64,000 nt of DNA from Clostridium amylolyticum (GCF_900142075.1 NZ_FQZO01000001.1:620001-684000); one strand, 5' to 3'; shown: positions 26,376 to 35,825, counted from the first letter of the stretch. Numbers and translations: made by a program. The notes: generated by a model not told the origin, from the letters alone.

Positions 26376-27404
26376 ATGAAGATAAGAGAAAAAATTGAAC
26401 AAATTGAAGGATTGACACTTATAAAAGAGGCAGCTTTATCGGTTACTTCCATAGGTAGGGAGCGTTATGAACCCTTAGATGATATTAGAACCATTTTCAT
26501 GGTAGATAGAGATAGAATAATACATTCTAAATCTTTTAGAAGATTAAAACATAAAACCCAGGTATACATTAAGACTTCAGGAGATCATTATAGGACTAGA
26601 TTAACTCATACCCTGGAGGTTTCCCAAATAGCAAGAACCATAGCTAAAGCTATAGGACTTAACGAAACTCTAGTTGAAGCTATAACCCTAGGTCACGACT
26701 TAGGTCATGTACCCTTTGCTCACAATGGTGAAGAAGTGCTAAATAAATTGCTTCCAGGAGGCTTTAAACACAATGAACAAAGCGTTAGAGTTGTTAAATT
26801 ATTAGAGAAGGACGGAAAAGGATTAAATCTAACTGCAGAAGTAATTGATGGTATTTTACACCACACTGGTTTTTCAAAGCTTTCTCAAAAAGCATCTACC
26901 CTGGAAGGCCAGGTGGTAAAATATAGTGATAAGATTGCCTATGTTAATCATGATATAGATGATTCTGTAAGAGCTGGATTGCTAAGGTATGAAGATATAC
27001 CTTTAGAAATATTAGATATGTTAGGCTATAGTCATGGGGATAGAATTGGAACTTTAGTAAAAGACATGGTTCAAACTACCATAAATAACATAGAAAACAA
27101 TAGAATAGAGGTAGGCTTAAGCAAAGATACAGATAAAGCTCTTACTGATTTGAGAAAGTTTATGTTTGTAAAGATTTATAACGGACCTGTATTAAAACAA
27201 GAAAGAGATAAAGCAAAATTTGTTTTATATCAAGTTTTTGATTATTTTATTAATCACCCAGAGGAAATGCCTGAATTGTATAAAAACGTAGTGAAGCATG
27301 AGGGCATTGAAAGAGGGGTTACTGATTATATTGCAGGCATGAGTGATGATTACTGCCTGGGGCTTTTTAATAAATTATTTGTTCCTAAGTTTGTTATATA
27401 TTAA
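26376..27404 (+). CDS. dgt: dGTPase-like HD phosphohydrolase
   Basis: This 342-residue HD-domain protein is of the deoxyguanosinetriphosphate triphosphohydrolase-like family, probably removing triphosphate from dNTPs. Metal ligands are visible in RTRLTHTLEVSQIA and LGHDLGHVPFAHNGEE, with a late HDIDDSVRAG. Substrate preference cannot be read from sequence. ATG 26376 has AGAGGTG 6 bases upstream. Its place just before dnaG is common in clostridia. Confidence 0.9.
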   Translation: MKIREKIEQIEGLTLIKEAALSVTSIGRERYEPLDDIRTIFMVDRDRIIHSKSFRRLKHKTQVYIKTSGDHYRTRLTHTLEVSQIARTIAKAIGLNETLVEAITLGHDLGHVPFAHNGEEVLNKLLPGGFKHNEQSVRVVKLLEKDGKGLNLTAEVIDGILHHTGFSKLSQKASTLEGQVVKYSDKIAYVNHDIDDSVRAGLLRYEDIPLEILDMLGYSHGDRIGTLVKDMVQTTINNIENNRIEVGLSKDTDKALTDLRKFMFVKIYNGPVLKQERDKAKFVLYQVFDYFINHPEEMPELYKNVVKHEGIERGVTDYIAGMSDDYCLGLFNKLFVPKFVIY

Positions 27405-27553
27405 TAAAACTAGGAATAAATTTCAAGACAATTGGTTTAAACTAAATAATATTAAATAGGTTATTTCAAAAATAAGAAGGAAATTTATCTTTAATAAAGA
27501 ATATATAATAAGACAAAAAAAGTTTAATGAGTGTTAAAAAATATTAAATAAAG

Positions 27554-27593
27554 AAGGAATATAAATATTTGTGTCGAATATATAATTCCTTGT
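27554..27593. repeat. Imperfect palindrome upstream of dnaG
   Basis: AAGGAATATAAATAT and ATATATAATTCCTT form an imperfect inverted repeat around a 9-base centre, about 30 bases before the dnaG start. It could be an operator or a leader hairpin. Nothing else is seen in the 27405-27623 gap. Confidence 0.4.
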
Positions 27594-27623
27594 TGATTAA
27601 AATATGATAGGTGGGGAAACTTC

Positions 27624-29405
27624 TTGGCTATATCAGATGAATTAATCCAGCAGATTAAGGACCAAAATGATATTGTAGATGTTATCTCCGAAAGCGTAAG
27701 ACTTAAGAAGGCTGGAAGAAATTATATAGGGTTATGTCCTTTTCATAATGAAAAATCTCCATCCTTTAGTGTTTCTACCCAGAAGCAGATATATAAGTGC
27801 TTTGGTTGTGGAGAGGCAGGAAATGTAATAACTTTCATTATGAAAAATAAAAACTTTAATTTTATTGAAGCTTTAGAGTATCTAGCCAATAGAGTTAACA
27901 TTGAATTTATTCAAACTGATGAAGATAAACAAAATAAAAATGAAAAAGATTTGCTTTATAAATTGAATATTGATGCAGCTAAGTTCTTTTTTCAAAATCT
28001 AAAAGCAAACAAAAAAGCAAATGAGTATTTTTTGGGAAGAGGCATTACTCAGAATACCATTAATAAATTCGGCCTTGGATATTCTTTAGATAGTTGGCGC
28101 AGCCTTTTGAACTATTTAAAGAATAAAGGGTATAAAGAAAAAGATATTGAGGTTAATGGATTAATCATTAAAAGTGAAAAAGGAAATTACTATGATAGAT
28201 TTAGGAATAGAGTAATGTTTCCTGTTTTTGACTACAGAGGTAAAGTTATAGGCTTTGGTGGCAGGGTATTAGAAGATACTAAACCGAAGTATCTTAATTC
28301 ACCAGAAGGACCTATATTTTCTAAAGGAATCCATTTATATGGCTTGAATTTTGCAATAAAAAAAGACAATGAATCAAGGACATTAATTATTGTAGAAGGG
28401 TACATGGACTGTATAGCTCTTCATCAATATGGTATAACTAATGCAGTAGCATCTTTAGGAACAGCACTTACCTTACAGCAAGCTAAGCTTTTAAAAAGAT
28501 ATGCTGATAAAGTTATAATATCTTATGATGCTGATTTAGCGGGTCAAATGGCTACCTTAAGAGGACTTGACATTTTAAGAAAAGTGGGGTTAGATGTTAG
28601 AGTGCTTACAGTGCCAAAAGGAAAAGACCCAGATGAATTTATAAGAAGTAATGGTGTAGACGCTTTTCAAAAATTAATAAATGAAGCATTACCTCTTATT
28701 GATTATCGTTTAAAAAAAGCAAAAGATGGTATTGATTTTAACCAAAGTTCCATGCTTATAAAATATGCTAAGAGAGTAACTGAAATATTAGCAGAATTAA
28801 ATCCTATAGAGAAGGATGTTTATGTAAAAAAGATTTCAGAAGATACTGGAATTCGAGAACAGGCAGTTTACGACTTATTAGGAAATGAATTAACTAAAAA
28901 CTTCAGTGAAGGTAATGAAATGAATAACATGGAAATTAATGGGCATAAATTATATATAGAACCTGCTTATATGAAAGCAGAAAGAGCTTTACTTAAGATA
29001 ATGTCTTCTAGAGATGAGTATTTGGAGATCATTGTTAACAATATAGAAAGCTCTGGGTTTATTGTAGAAGCACATAAAAAAATATATGAATTAATTTTAA
29101 AAGCAAAAGAAGAGCAAGTACAAAACATTACAGAGTATATAGAAACCCATTGTAATGATGTAGAAACTTCCAAGGAATATGTACTAATACAGGAAATTAA
29201 TTTTGAAGAATCAAATGTGGATTATAGCAAGCTGTTAACTGATTATATATTCCAAATCAAAAAACACACTTTAGAGGAGAAGAAGAAGCTGATTATGCAG
29301 AAACTTAAAGAATGCGAAATAAAAGGATTGTTTGAAGAATCGCTAGATTATGTAAAAGATTTAAAGATTATAGATGAAAATCTTAAAGGGTTAGAAAGGA
29401 GTTAA
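27624..29405 (+). CDS. dnaG: DNA primase DnaG
   Basis: DnaG makes RNA primers at the fork. The 593-residue protein has an N-terminal zinc finger (CPFHNEKSPSF, then CFGCGEAGN), the catalytic Toprim region (VEGYMDCIAL, SYDADLAGQMA) and a C-terminal helicase-binding domain. The start is a TTG at 27624 with GGTGGGGA upstream and the family opening DELIQQIKDQNDIVDVI. It forms the macromolecular synthesis operon with rpoD. Confidence 0.97.
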   Translation: MAISDELIQQIKDQNDIVDVISESVRLKKAGRNYIGLCPFHNEKSPSFSVSTQKQIYKCFGCGEAGNVITFIMKNKNFNFIEALEYLANRVNIEFIQTDEDKQNKNEKDLLYKLNIDAAKFFFQNLKANKKANEYFLGRGITQNTINKFGLGYSLDSWRSLLNYLKNKGYKEKDIEVNGLIIKSEKGNYYDRFRNRVMFPVFDYRGKVIGFGGRVLEDTKPKYLNSPEGPIFSKGIHLYGLNFAIKKDNESRTLIIVEGYMDCIALHQYGITNAVASLGTALTLQQAKLLKRYADKVIISYDADLAGQMATLRGLDILRKVGLDVRVLTVPKGKDPDEFIRSNGVDAFQKLINEALPLIDYRLKKAKDGIDFNQSSMLIKYAKRVTEILAELNPIEKDVYVKKISEDTGIREQAVYDLLGNELTKNFSEGNEMNNMEINGHKLYIEPAYMKAERALLKIMSSRDEYLEIIVNNIESSGFIVEAHKKIYELILKAKEEQVQNITEYIETHCNDVETSKEYVLIQEINFEESNVDYSKLLTDYIFQIKKHTLEEKKKLIMQKLKECEIKGLFEESLDYVKDLKIIDENLKGLERS

Positions 29406-29432
29406 TGGCTAATGTCGGAAGGAGGTATGAAT

Positions 29433-30539
29433 ATGAAAGAAAAGAATGAAGAAAAAGTTTCTAAGGACAAAAATCTAAAAGAAAAAAGCGCAAAAATGGG
29501 AATAGTTAAAAAGCTAATAGAAAAAGGTAAAAAAAGTGGAAGCTTAACCTATAAAGAAATAATGGATGAATTAGAAGAGATAGATTTAAGTCCAGAACAA
29601 ATTGAAAAAATATATGAAGTTCTTGAATCCATGGGCATTGATGTCATAGGAGATATGAGTAATGAAGAAGAGGTTGAAGAAGATTTAGACCTTTCTGTAC
29701 CTGAAGGAATAGCCATAGATGACCCTGTAAGAATGTATCTAAAAGAAATAGGAAAAGTTCCACTGTTATCTTCTGAGGAAGAAATAGAACTTGCTAACAG
29801 AATAGAGCAAGGGGATCAAGCTGCCAAGAAAAAACTTGCAGAAGCAAATTTAAGGTTAGTGGTAAGCATTGCAAAAAGATATGTGGGAAGAGGAATGCTT
29901 TTCCTAGATTTAATACAAGAAGGTAATTTAGGTCTTATAAAAGCTGTAGAAAAATTTGATTACAGAAAAGGCTTTAAGTTCAGTACATATGCTACATGGT
30001 GGATAAGGCAAGCTATAACAAGGGCTATAGCTGACCAAGCAAGAACTATTAGAATACCAGTGCATATGGTGGAAACCATCAATAAGTTAATAAGGGTATC
30101 AAGACAATTACTTCAAGAGTTAGGAAGAGAACCTTCTGCCGAAGAAATTGCAGCTCAGATGGAAATGCCAGTGGATAAGGTAAGAGAAATAATGAAAATT
30201 GCTCAAGAACCTGTATCCCTTGAAACTCCCATTGGTGAAGAGGAAGATAGTCATCTTGGAGACTTTATACCTGATGATGAAGCACCAGCACCTGCAGAAG
30301 CGGCAGCCTTTACTATGCTTAAAGAACAGTTAATTAACGTTCTTGATACATTAACACCAAGGGAAGAGAAGGTTTTAAGGTTAAGATTTGGATTAGATGA
30401 TGGAAGAGCAAGAACTCTAGAAGAAGTTGGAAAAGAGTTTAATGTTACAAGAGAAAGAATTAGACAGATAGAAGCAAAAGCCCTTAGAAAGCTAAGACAT
30501 CCAAGCAGAAGTAAAAAACTTAAGGATTACCTAGATTAG
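29433..30539 (+). CDS. rpoD: Primary RNA polymerase sigma factor (RpoD/SigA)
   Basis: This is the housekeeping sigma factor, 368 residues. A Lys-rich N-terminus and region 1.1 come first, then region 1.2 (DPVRMYLKEIGKVPLL), region 2 (NLRLVVSIAKRYVGRGM, KFSTYATWWIRQAITRAI), region 3 and region 4.2 (TLEEVGKEFNVTRERIRQIEAKALRKLRHP). ATG 29433 is 7 bases after AAGGAGG; the in-frame ATGs at 29412 and 29427 are ahead of or too close to that site. It recognises the TTGACA/TATAAT promoters seen here. Confidence 0.97.
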   Translation: MKEKNEEKVSKDKNLKEKSAKMGIVKKLIEKGKKSGSLTYKEIMDELEEIDLSPEQIEKIYEVLESMGIDVIGDMSNEEEVEEDLDLSVPEGIAIDDPVRMYLKEIGKVPLLSSEEEIELANRIEQGDQAAKKKLAEANLRLVVSIAKRYVGRGMLFLDLIQEGNLGLIKAVEKFDYRKGFKFSTYATWWIRQAITRAIADQARTIRIPVHMVETINKLIRVSRQLLQELGREPSAEEIAAQMEMPVDKVREIMKIAQEPVSLETPIGEEEDSHLGDFIPDDEAPAPAEAAAFTMLKEQLINVLDTLTPREEKVLRLRFGLDDGRARTLEEVGKEFNVTRERIRQIEAKALRKLRHPSRSKKLKDYLD

Positions 30540-30567
30540 CACCTTTACCGAAAGGTGCTAATCTATT
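30534..30567 (+). terminator. Intrinsic terminator after rpoD
   Basis: GATTAGCACCTTT pairs perfectly with AAAGGTGCTAATC over the ACCG loop (30534-30563). It begins within the last rpoD codons. The T-run is short, so some readthrough into trmK is possible. Confidence 0.8.
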
Positions 30568-30594
30568 TAAGGATTTAATAATGAGGTGTTACCT

Positions 30595-31296
30595 ATGGAA
30601 CTAAGCATAAGACTAAAAACTATAATAGATGTTATGGATAAATGTAATAACTTTGTTGATGTAGGAACGGATCATGGGTATGTACCTATATTTGCAGTAA
30701 AGCATGGCATATGTGAAAGTGCAGTAGCTTCTGACATAAACTCAGGACCAGTGGAAAGAGCTAAAAAAAATATTCAAAATGAAGGATTAACACAGAAGAT
30801 ATATTGCCGTAAAGGACCTGGGCTTTCTACTGTAGGTAAAGATGAAGTGGAAGCAGCTGTAATTGCCGGTATGGGAGGAAACCTCATAAGAGATATACTT
30901 ACAGAGGATTTAGATAAGATAAAGAAAATGAAATTTATTATAGTACAACCGGCTCAAAATCCAGAAATATTAAGAGAATATTTGTACACAAACAAGTTTG
31001 ATATAATTAAAGAGGATTTATGCATAGATGAAGGGAAATACTACGAACTGTTAAAGATAAGATATAATGATGATAAGTCTAAATTAGAAATGAAGGATAT
31101 AGATTATGAAATAAGTCCTTATCTTATGAGTACAAGGCATCCTCTTATATTAAGTTATATTAATTATAAAATTCATTACTATAATAAAATAAGGCTTTAC
31201 ATTAAAGAAGATACTGATATATCAAAGGAAAGAAAAAGATTTATTGGAGATAGAATAGTAAAATTGGAGGAGATGAAGCAATGGTTATTAAGTTAA
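30595..31296 (+). CDS. trmK: tRNA (adenine-22-N1)-methyltransferase TrmK
   Basis: TrmK adds the m1A22 mark to tRNA. The 233-residue SAM-dependent methyltransferase shows FVDVGTDHGYVPIFAV (SAM loop, near residue 20), AVIAGMGGNLIRDIL and QPAQNPEILREYL, then a coiled-coil C-terminus. GAGGTG precedes ATG 30595, ruling out the GTG at 30586. The last 16 bases overlap the nif3 gene, so the two are translationally coupled. Confidence 0.93.
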   Translation: MELSIRLKTIIDVMDKCNNFVDVGTDHGYVPIFAVKHGICESAVASDINSGPVERAKKNIQNEGLTQKIYCRKGPGLSTVGKDEVEAAVIAGMGGNLIRDILTEDLDKIKKMKFIIVQPAQNPEILREYLYTNKFDIIKEDLCIDEGKYYELLKIRYNDDKSKLEMKDIDYEISPYLMSTRHPLILSYINYKIHYYNKIRLYIKEDTDISKERKRFIGDRIVKLEEMKQWLLS

Positions 31297-32087
31297 AAGA
31301 CTTAATAAGCATAATGGAAGTCGTAGCTCCCCCTAGCCTTAAAGAAAGCTATGATAATGTAGGATTAATGGTGGGGGATAGTAATAAGACTGTGAAAAGG
31401 GTGCTCTTGGCCCTAGACTGTACAGAGGAAGTTATAGATGAGGCAGTCTCAAAAGATATTGATGCTATACTAACTCATCATCCCTTAATTTTTAGAAAAC
31501 CTTCATCTATAACCACAGATACTCTTCAAGGTAGGAAAATAATAAAGCTAATATCAAATAACATAAGTGTTTATTCCAGTCATACCAATCTTGATTCTGT
31601 ACATAGAGGAATGAATGATACTCTTATGGATATATTAGAAATAAATAATAATATTATTTTAGAACCGGATTTAATAAGTGATATCAAGTATAGTGGCATA
31701 GGCAGAATAGGTGAAATAAGGGAATGTACCTTAGGAGACTTCATACATCATATTAAACAGAAACTGAATTTAGATAATTTAAGATATACAGGAGATTTAA
31801 ATAAAACTATTAGCAAAGTTGCTGTGATTAATGGAAGTGGACAGGACTATTTTTCTTTAGCCTTAAAATATGGAGCTCACTGTATAGTATCTGGAGATAC
31901 TACTTATCACTATGTAAGTGACTATGAAGAAATGGGATGCAGTATAATAGATATTGGGCATTTTCCGTCTGAGTGGCTAACTTTCATAACTCTTATGAAG
32001 AAAGTTATGGATAATAATAAAGAAAAACTAAAAGATGTTACATTTTTAATATCTGAAAAATGTAAGGATCCTTATAAATATATATAA
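31281..32087 (+). CDS. Nif3-like dinuclear metal center protein (YqfO)
   Basis: This 268-residue Nif3/YqfO family protein is often labelled GTP cyclohydrolase 1 type 2, but the cellular role is unsettled. Metal-ligand motifs are visible: ILTHHPLIFRKP near residue 60, YSSHTNLDSVHRGMNDTL near 95, and the late GHFPSEWL. It pairs with trmK, as in most Firmicutes. The start overlaps the trmK end. Confidence 0.93.
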   Translation: MVIKLKDLISIMEVVAPPSLKESYDNVGLMVGDSNKTVKRVLLALDCTEEVIDEAVSKDIDAILTHHPLIFRKPSSITTDTLQGRKIIKLISNNISVYSSHTNLDSVHRGMNDTLMDILEINNNIILEPDLISDIKYSGIGRIGEIRECTLGDFIHHIKQKLNLDNLRYTGDLNKTISKVAVINGSGQDYFSLALKYGAHCIVSGDTTYHYVSDYEEMGCSIIDIGHFPSEWLTFITLMKKVMDNNKEKLKDVTFLISEKCKDPYKYI

Positions 32088-32146
32088 CTAATACTAGTTT
32101 TTTTGATTATATGAAAAATATAGTGGATTTTCATGTAGTCTACTAT

Positions 32147-32175
32147 TTGATTTTTCTTTCATTATGTGATACTAT
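32147..32175 (+). promoter_or_regulatory. Promoter of rnpB
   Basis: TTGATT (32147-32152) and TACTAT (32170-32175), spaced 17 bases, lie 7 bases before the first base of the RNase P RNA. Confidence 0.6.
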
Positions 32176-32182
32176 TATTTTT

Positions 32183-32556
32183 GCGAGTAAGCCAGACAAT
32201 CGCTGCTGACTTTTGTCAGGAGAGGAAAGTCCGAGCTCCGTAGGGCAGGGTGCTGGGTAACTCCCAGTGGAGGCGACTCTAAGGATAGTGCAACAGAAAT
32301 ATACCGCCAGAATCTAGTTAATACTAGATGAGTGCAGTGAAAACTGCCTGGTAAGGGTGGAAAGGTGAGGTAAGGGCTCACCAGCGCTAGGGTGATCTAG
32401 TGGCTCTGTAAACCCCACCTGGAGCAAGACCGAATAGGAAGACAAATGGGGCTGCCCGTCCCGTCTTCGGGTGTGTCGCTGGAGCCTGTATGGTAACAAC
32501 AGGCCTAGATAGATGATTGTCAAATACAGAACTCGGCTTATAGACTTATCTCGCCA
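32183..32556 (+). ncRNA. rnpB: RNase P RNA
   Basis: This is the catalytic RNA of RNase P, which matures tRNA 5' ends. Conserved blocks are present in order: GAGGAAAGTCCGAGC, GGCAGGGTGC, GGCGACTCTAAGGATAGTGC, ACAGAAATATACCGCC, GGTAAGGGTGGAAAGGTG, GTAAACCCCACCTGGAGCAAG, and AGAACTCGGCTTATAG. The first bases GCGAGTAAG pair with CTTATCTCGC at the end, which fixes both limits within a few bases. The layout looks like the ancestral type A rather than the Bacillus type B fold. Confidence 0.97.
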
Positions 32557-32561
32557 CTTAA

Positions 32562-32590
32562 AACACTAGGTTTATACTTGGTGTTTTTTA
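32562..32590 (+). terminator. Terminator of rnpB
   Basis: AACACTAGG pairs with CTTGGTGTT (two G-U pairs), followed by TTTTTA, right after the RNase P RNA end. Confidence 0.85.
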
Positions 32591-32701
32591 TTTTTCCACC
32601 GCTTTTGATACTTATATTTACTTTCCTACATAATGATAGTATGCTAGTAATAAGAGTTCCTAAATAATTATTACTATAATAGAATTTATGAGGTGATTAT
32701 A

Positions 32702-33430
32702 ATGACACTAAATTATGGACATAGAGGTGCCAGTGGATATTATCCTGAGAACACCATGCTAGCCTTTGAAAAGGCAATTGAAATGGGATGTGATGGCATA
32801 GAGACCGACGTTCAGATGACGGCAGATGGGGTGCTTGTACTTATTCATGATGAAAATTTAAAAAGGACTACAGGGGTAGATGCTTTTGTTAAGGATTATA
32901 ACTTTAATGAGCTAAGGAAGTTAAATGCAGCTAATTATCACAGTATGAAAGAAGTATTTCAGTACATACCCACTGTAGAAGAACTTTTAGAATTAGCAAA
33001 GAAGAATAATATAATTATAAACTTCGAAATAAAGACTGGTATAGTTTTTTATGATGGAATAGAGAAGAAACTTATAGATCTAATAAATACATATAATATG
33101 AAAGATAATGTTATTATTTCAAGCTTTAATCATTATGCTTTGATAGAATGCAAGAAAATAGATAGTGAAATAAAAACAGCCATTTTGTATGCAGAAGCAT
33201 TATATCATCCTGAAGATTACTGTAAAACTGTAGATGCAGATGGATTACATCCAGTGCTTTATGCAGTAAATAGCAATATTATAATAGATGCTCACAAAAA
33301 AGGTTTGTTTGTGCAGCCTTATACAGTTAACGATGAAGCAACAATGAAGAAATTTATACAAATAGGCATTGATGGAATAATAACTAATTATCCTGATAAG
33401 CTTAAAGTTATATTACAACAATATAAATAA
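32702..33430 (+). CDS. Glycerophosphodiester phosphodiesterase
   Basis: This GDPD enzyme hydrolyses glycerophosphodiesters to glycerol-3-phosphate and an alcohol. The 242-residue protein has no signal peptide, so it is cytoplasmic, like UgpQ. Catalytic and metal residues are visible: H7 and R8 in GHRGASGYYPEN, E34 and D36 in GIETDVQ, and H49 in LIHDENLKR. A C-terminal DGIITNYPDK closes the barrel. GAGGTG precedes ATG 32702. Confidence 0.95.
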   Translation: MTLNYGHRGASGYYPENTMLAFEKAIEMGCDGIETDVQMTADGVLVLIHDENLKRTTGVDAFVKDYNFNELRKLNAANYHSMKEVFQYIPTVEELLELAKKNNIIINFEIKTGIVFYDGIEKKLIDLINTYNMKDNVIISSFNHYALIECKKIDSEIKTAILYAEALYHPEDYCKTVDADGLHPVLYAVNSNIIIDAHKKGLFVQPYTVNDEATMKKFIQIGIDGIITNYPDKLKVILQQYK

Positions 33431-33458
33431 TAATGTAAATAAAGGGGAGAAATGTATA

Positions 33459-33845
33459 TTGAAAATAGAATTAACTACTCCGGCACTGCTTTTTACTTCT
33501 ATTTCATTGCTTATTTCTGCCTATACCAGTAGGTTTTTAACCCTGGCTCAATTAGTTAGACAGTTAGATGGTCAGTATAAGAATGAGGCCAGTGAACATA
33601 TTTTAAAACAGATAAGAAATCTTCAGCTTAGAATTAGTATAATAAGATATACTCAAATAATGGGTGGGGTTAGCTTTTTCCTTTGTACCTTATCCACATT
33701 TTTAATTTTTAAAGATAGGAATTTTGCGGGAGAGGTAGCTTTTGGAGCAAGCCTTATAGCATTAATGATTTCTCTTTTGCTTTTAATAATAGAAGTTCAG
33801 ATATCTGTTAAAGCGTTAAATGTTCAACTGGATAAGTATAAGTAA
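33459..33845 (+). CDS. DUF2721 membrane protein
   Basis: This 128-residue protein matches the DUF2721 pattern. An N-terminal hydrophobic segment (ALLFTSISLLISAYTSR) is followed by an amphipathic linker with RNLQLRISIIRYTQIMGGV. Two further transmembrane helices lie near residues 66-88 and 93-115. The function is unknown. The start is TTG 33459 with AAAGGGGA about 9 bases upstream. It probably shares a transcript with the preceding gene, 28 bases away. Confidence 0.8.
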   Translation: MKIELTTPALLFTSISLLISAYTSRFLTLAQLVRQLDGQYKNEASEHILKQIRNLQLRISIIRYTQIMGGVSFFLCTLSTFLIFKDRNFAGEVAFGASLIALMISLLLLIIEVQISVKALNVQLDKYK

Positions 33846-33874
33846 GAAGTGGATTTAATAAAGAAATATACAGT

Positions 33875-33915
33875 AATAAATAACTAGCAAGTAGAAATCC
33901 TGCTAGTTATTTATT
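33875..33915 (+). terminator. Intrinsic terminator after the DUF2721 gene
   Basis: AATAAATAACTAGCA pairs perfectly with TGCTAGTTATTTATT across an 11-base loop. The 15-bp stem is AT-rich, with its own T/A ends. Confidence 0.8.
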
Positions 33916-34158
33916 ATATGAAGTGTATTTTCAAAAAATAATCAATAAATGAAAAATATATTTAATATATAGCAAATTAAAGCTTTCATAAGAAAAGAGT
34001 TATTAATTTAACATATATAAGTATTACCAAGCTTGTAAAGGTTTATATTGCAATTATAATTAAAGTAGCAATATATAGAAGTATTATTGGAAAGATTACA
34101 AAGAACAAAAAGTTTAAAAAAACAATCCTAAGTTATATTTTACGGATTTGAGCTTATA
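33916..34158. other. AT-rich gap with no recognisable gene
   Basis: Very AT-rich sequence after the terminator. I see no ORF, promoter pair or repeat that I would defend. Confidence 0.6.
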
Positions 34159-34374
34159 ATGAGGGGATATTCCCCTTCCAGCCCTGAAGAAGAACCGTAC
34201 TATTATGAAGAATATGGAGAATTTATATTTAAAATTTCTTGGCTTAAGGATAAAATAGAGAGGGGTATAGCAGAATATAAAGATAAGAAGGATTTTATCA
34301 AGGAAAAAATTAAAGAAAGTTTTCCAGAGTGCGATATTATAAGGGAGTACTACAGATACTATAGATGCGCTTAA
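34159..34374 (+). CDS. Doubtful 71-codon ORF abutting a gene remnant
   Basis: I do not recognise this 71-residue frame. It is rich in Tyr, Glu and Lys (EEEPYYYEEYGEF, then charged helical sequence). No convincing ribosome binding site precedes ATG 34159. Its last roughly 10 codons overlap, in a different frame, the start of the RpiR-type remnant at 34343. Its end may thus be the accidental product of a deletion joining two unrelated pieces. Confidence 0.3.
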   Translation: MRGYSPSSPEEEPYYYEEYGEFIFKISWLKDKIERGIAEYKDKKDFIKEKIKESFPECDIIREYYRYYRCA

Positions 34375-34627
34375 GATTGCTAAAGAAAGCGGAGGTCACA
34401 CAGTAGGTATTACACGTTTTGTAAAATCACCTATAATAGAATTTGCTGAGGAAGTGCTTATATTAGATACTAATGAAGGATCGCTACAAGGAGGATTCTT
34501 TTCCACAAAAATAGCTCAGTTATATATTTTAGACATGCTTTATACAGAGTATTTTAGAAGAACAACTAAAGTTTCTATTAATAATATAAATAGAACTGTG
34601 GTTGCAGTTTCTGATAAGTTATATTAA
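34343..34627 (+). pseudogene. Remnant of an RpiR-family regulator (C-terminal SIS domain)
   Basis: The frame from 34343 to the TAA at 34627 encodes about 94 residues: STTDTIDALKIAKESGGHTV, then GITRFVKSPIIEFAEEVLIL, FSTKIAQLYILDMLYTEYF and a C-terminal helix. This is the second half of the sugar-phosphate-binding SIS domain of RpiR/MurR-type regulators. No start codon fits, a stop (TAA 34340) lies just upstream, and the HTH domain is absent. RpiR regulators often sit beside sugar kinases, and a ROK kinase gene starts 55 bases downstream. Confidence 0.78.
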
Positions 34628-34681
34628 TAAGTTTTTACTAAGGAAATAATAGATAATATGTTGATTAAAAGGAGAATTGAT

Positions 34682-35608
34682 ATGAATATTGCTTGTTTTG
34701 ACATTGGGGGAACTTTTATTAAGTATGCTGTTATTAATGAAAAAGGTGAGATTCTTTTCAAAGATAAGTTTCCTACTCCTAGAGCTAATTGTAAAATTGC
34801 CATACCTGAACTATTGGTAGAAAAAATAAAAGAGGTTTCAAACTATTTTAAAATAGATGCAGCGGGGATAAGTACTGCAGGACAAGTAGACTCTTTCAAG
34901 GGAGAAATTGTTTTTGCAACAGAAAATCTCCCAGGGTATACAGGAGCTACAATCTCTCAGCACTTAAGGGATGAACTTAATATACCTAGTTATGTAGAAA
35001 ATGATGTAAATGCAGCTGCCGCTGGTGAAATGTGGATGGGTGCAGGTATGGGTAAAAAGAATTTTGTTTGTATAACTTTAGGTACTGGAGTAGGGGGAGC
35101 TATTATAATTGATGGCAAGCTCTATAAAGGTATAAGTGGTGGTGCAGGAGAACTAGGACATATAAGCATAAATGAAGAAGGAGAAGAATGTACTTGTGGA
35201 TGTGCAGGGTGCTTGGAAAGATATGCTTCTACTTCTGCATTTATTAGAGCATATAAAGATGCAGCTAGGAAAGCAGGAATAGAAGCTGCTGATGCTAATG
35301 GAGAAACCATTATGGAACTTGTTAGAAATGGCGATGCTGTAGCAGTAGAAGTTTATAAAGAATTCCTTAGTCATGTAGCTACAGGATTAGCAAGTATAGT
35401 GCACATACTAGACCCAGGTCTAATAGTAGTGGGTGGAGGAATATCTGCTCAAGGACAAATATTTATTGATGAATTAAAAGAGGCTTTTGCATCTAAGGCT
35501 ATGAAATCTTATGTAGATCACACTGATATAGTTTCTGCAAAGCTTATGAATGATGCAGGAGTTTTTGGAGCATGTTATTTAACATTAAACATGTTAGGAG
35601 TAATATAA
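34682..35608 (+). CDS. ROK family sugar kinase
   Basis: This 308-residue ROK kinase phosphorylates a hexose or amino sugar; the exact sugar is not evident. Motifs are CFDIGGTFIKYAVI (ATP phosphate loop, near residue 5), ENDVNAAAAGEMWMGAG with the catalytic Asp, GTGVGGAI, GELGHISI, and the zinc motif CTCGCAGCLE. AAGGAG lies 7 bases before ATG 34682. The RpiR remnant upstream suggests it was once under a sugar-phosphate-sensing regulator. Confidence 0.93.
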   Translation: MNIACFDIGGTFIKYAVINEKGEILFKDKFPTPRANCKIAIPELLVEKIKEVSNYFKIDAAGISTAGQVDSFKGEIVFATENLPGYTGATISQHLRDELNIPSYVENDVNAAAAGEMWMGAGMGKKNFVCITLGTGVGGAIIIDGKLYKGISGGAGELGHISINEEGEECTCGCAGCLERYASTSAFIRAYKDAARKAGIEAADANGETIMELVRNGDAVAVEVYKEFLSHVATGLASIVHILDPGLIVVGGGISAQGQIFIDELKEAFASKAMKSYVDHTDIVSAKLMNDAGVFGACYLTLNMLGVI

Positions 35609-35688
35609 ATAAATTTTAAAAATCTCAGAGTAGTTGTAGGAGCTATTATTACACATCAAAACATAACAAAATATTTCGTGAAAGCTTT

Positions 35689-35719
35689 AAAAAGAGGATA
35701 GAAATTTATCCTCTTTTTT
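35689..35719 (+). terminator. Intrinsic terminator after the ROK kinase gene
   Basis: AAAAAGAGGATA pairs with TATCCTCTTTTT around a short loop, with T at the 3' side. Confidence 0.88.
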
Positions 35720-35825
35720 AGTATTATAAAATGAAATATTTATAATACTACATCCCTTTAAATCATAGATGATTCTCCTTTAATATGTTAAAATAATGTA
35801 GAATAATGTACTAATGGAGGATGCC

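Noticed and set aside
32175..32523. Two minus-strand ORFs of 68-69 codons
   Set aside because: They lie entirely over the RNase P RNA and are antisense shadows of its structured sequence.
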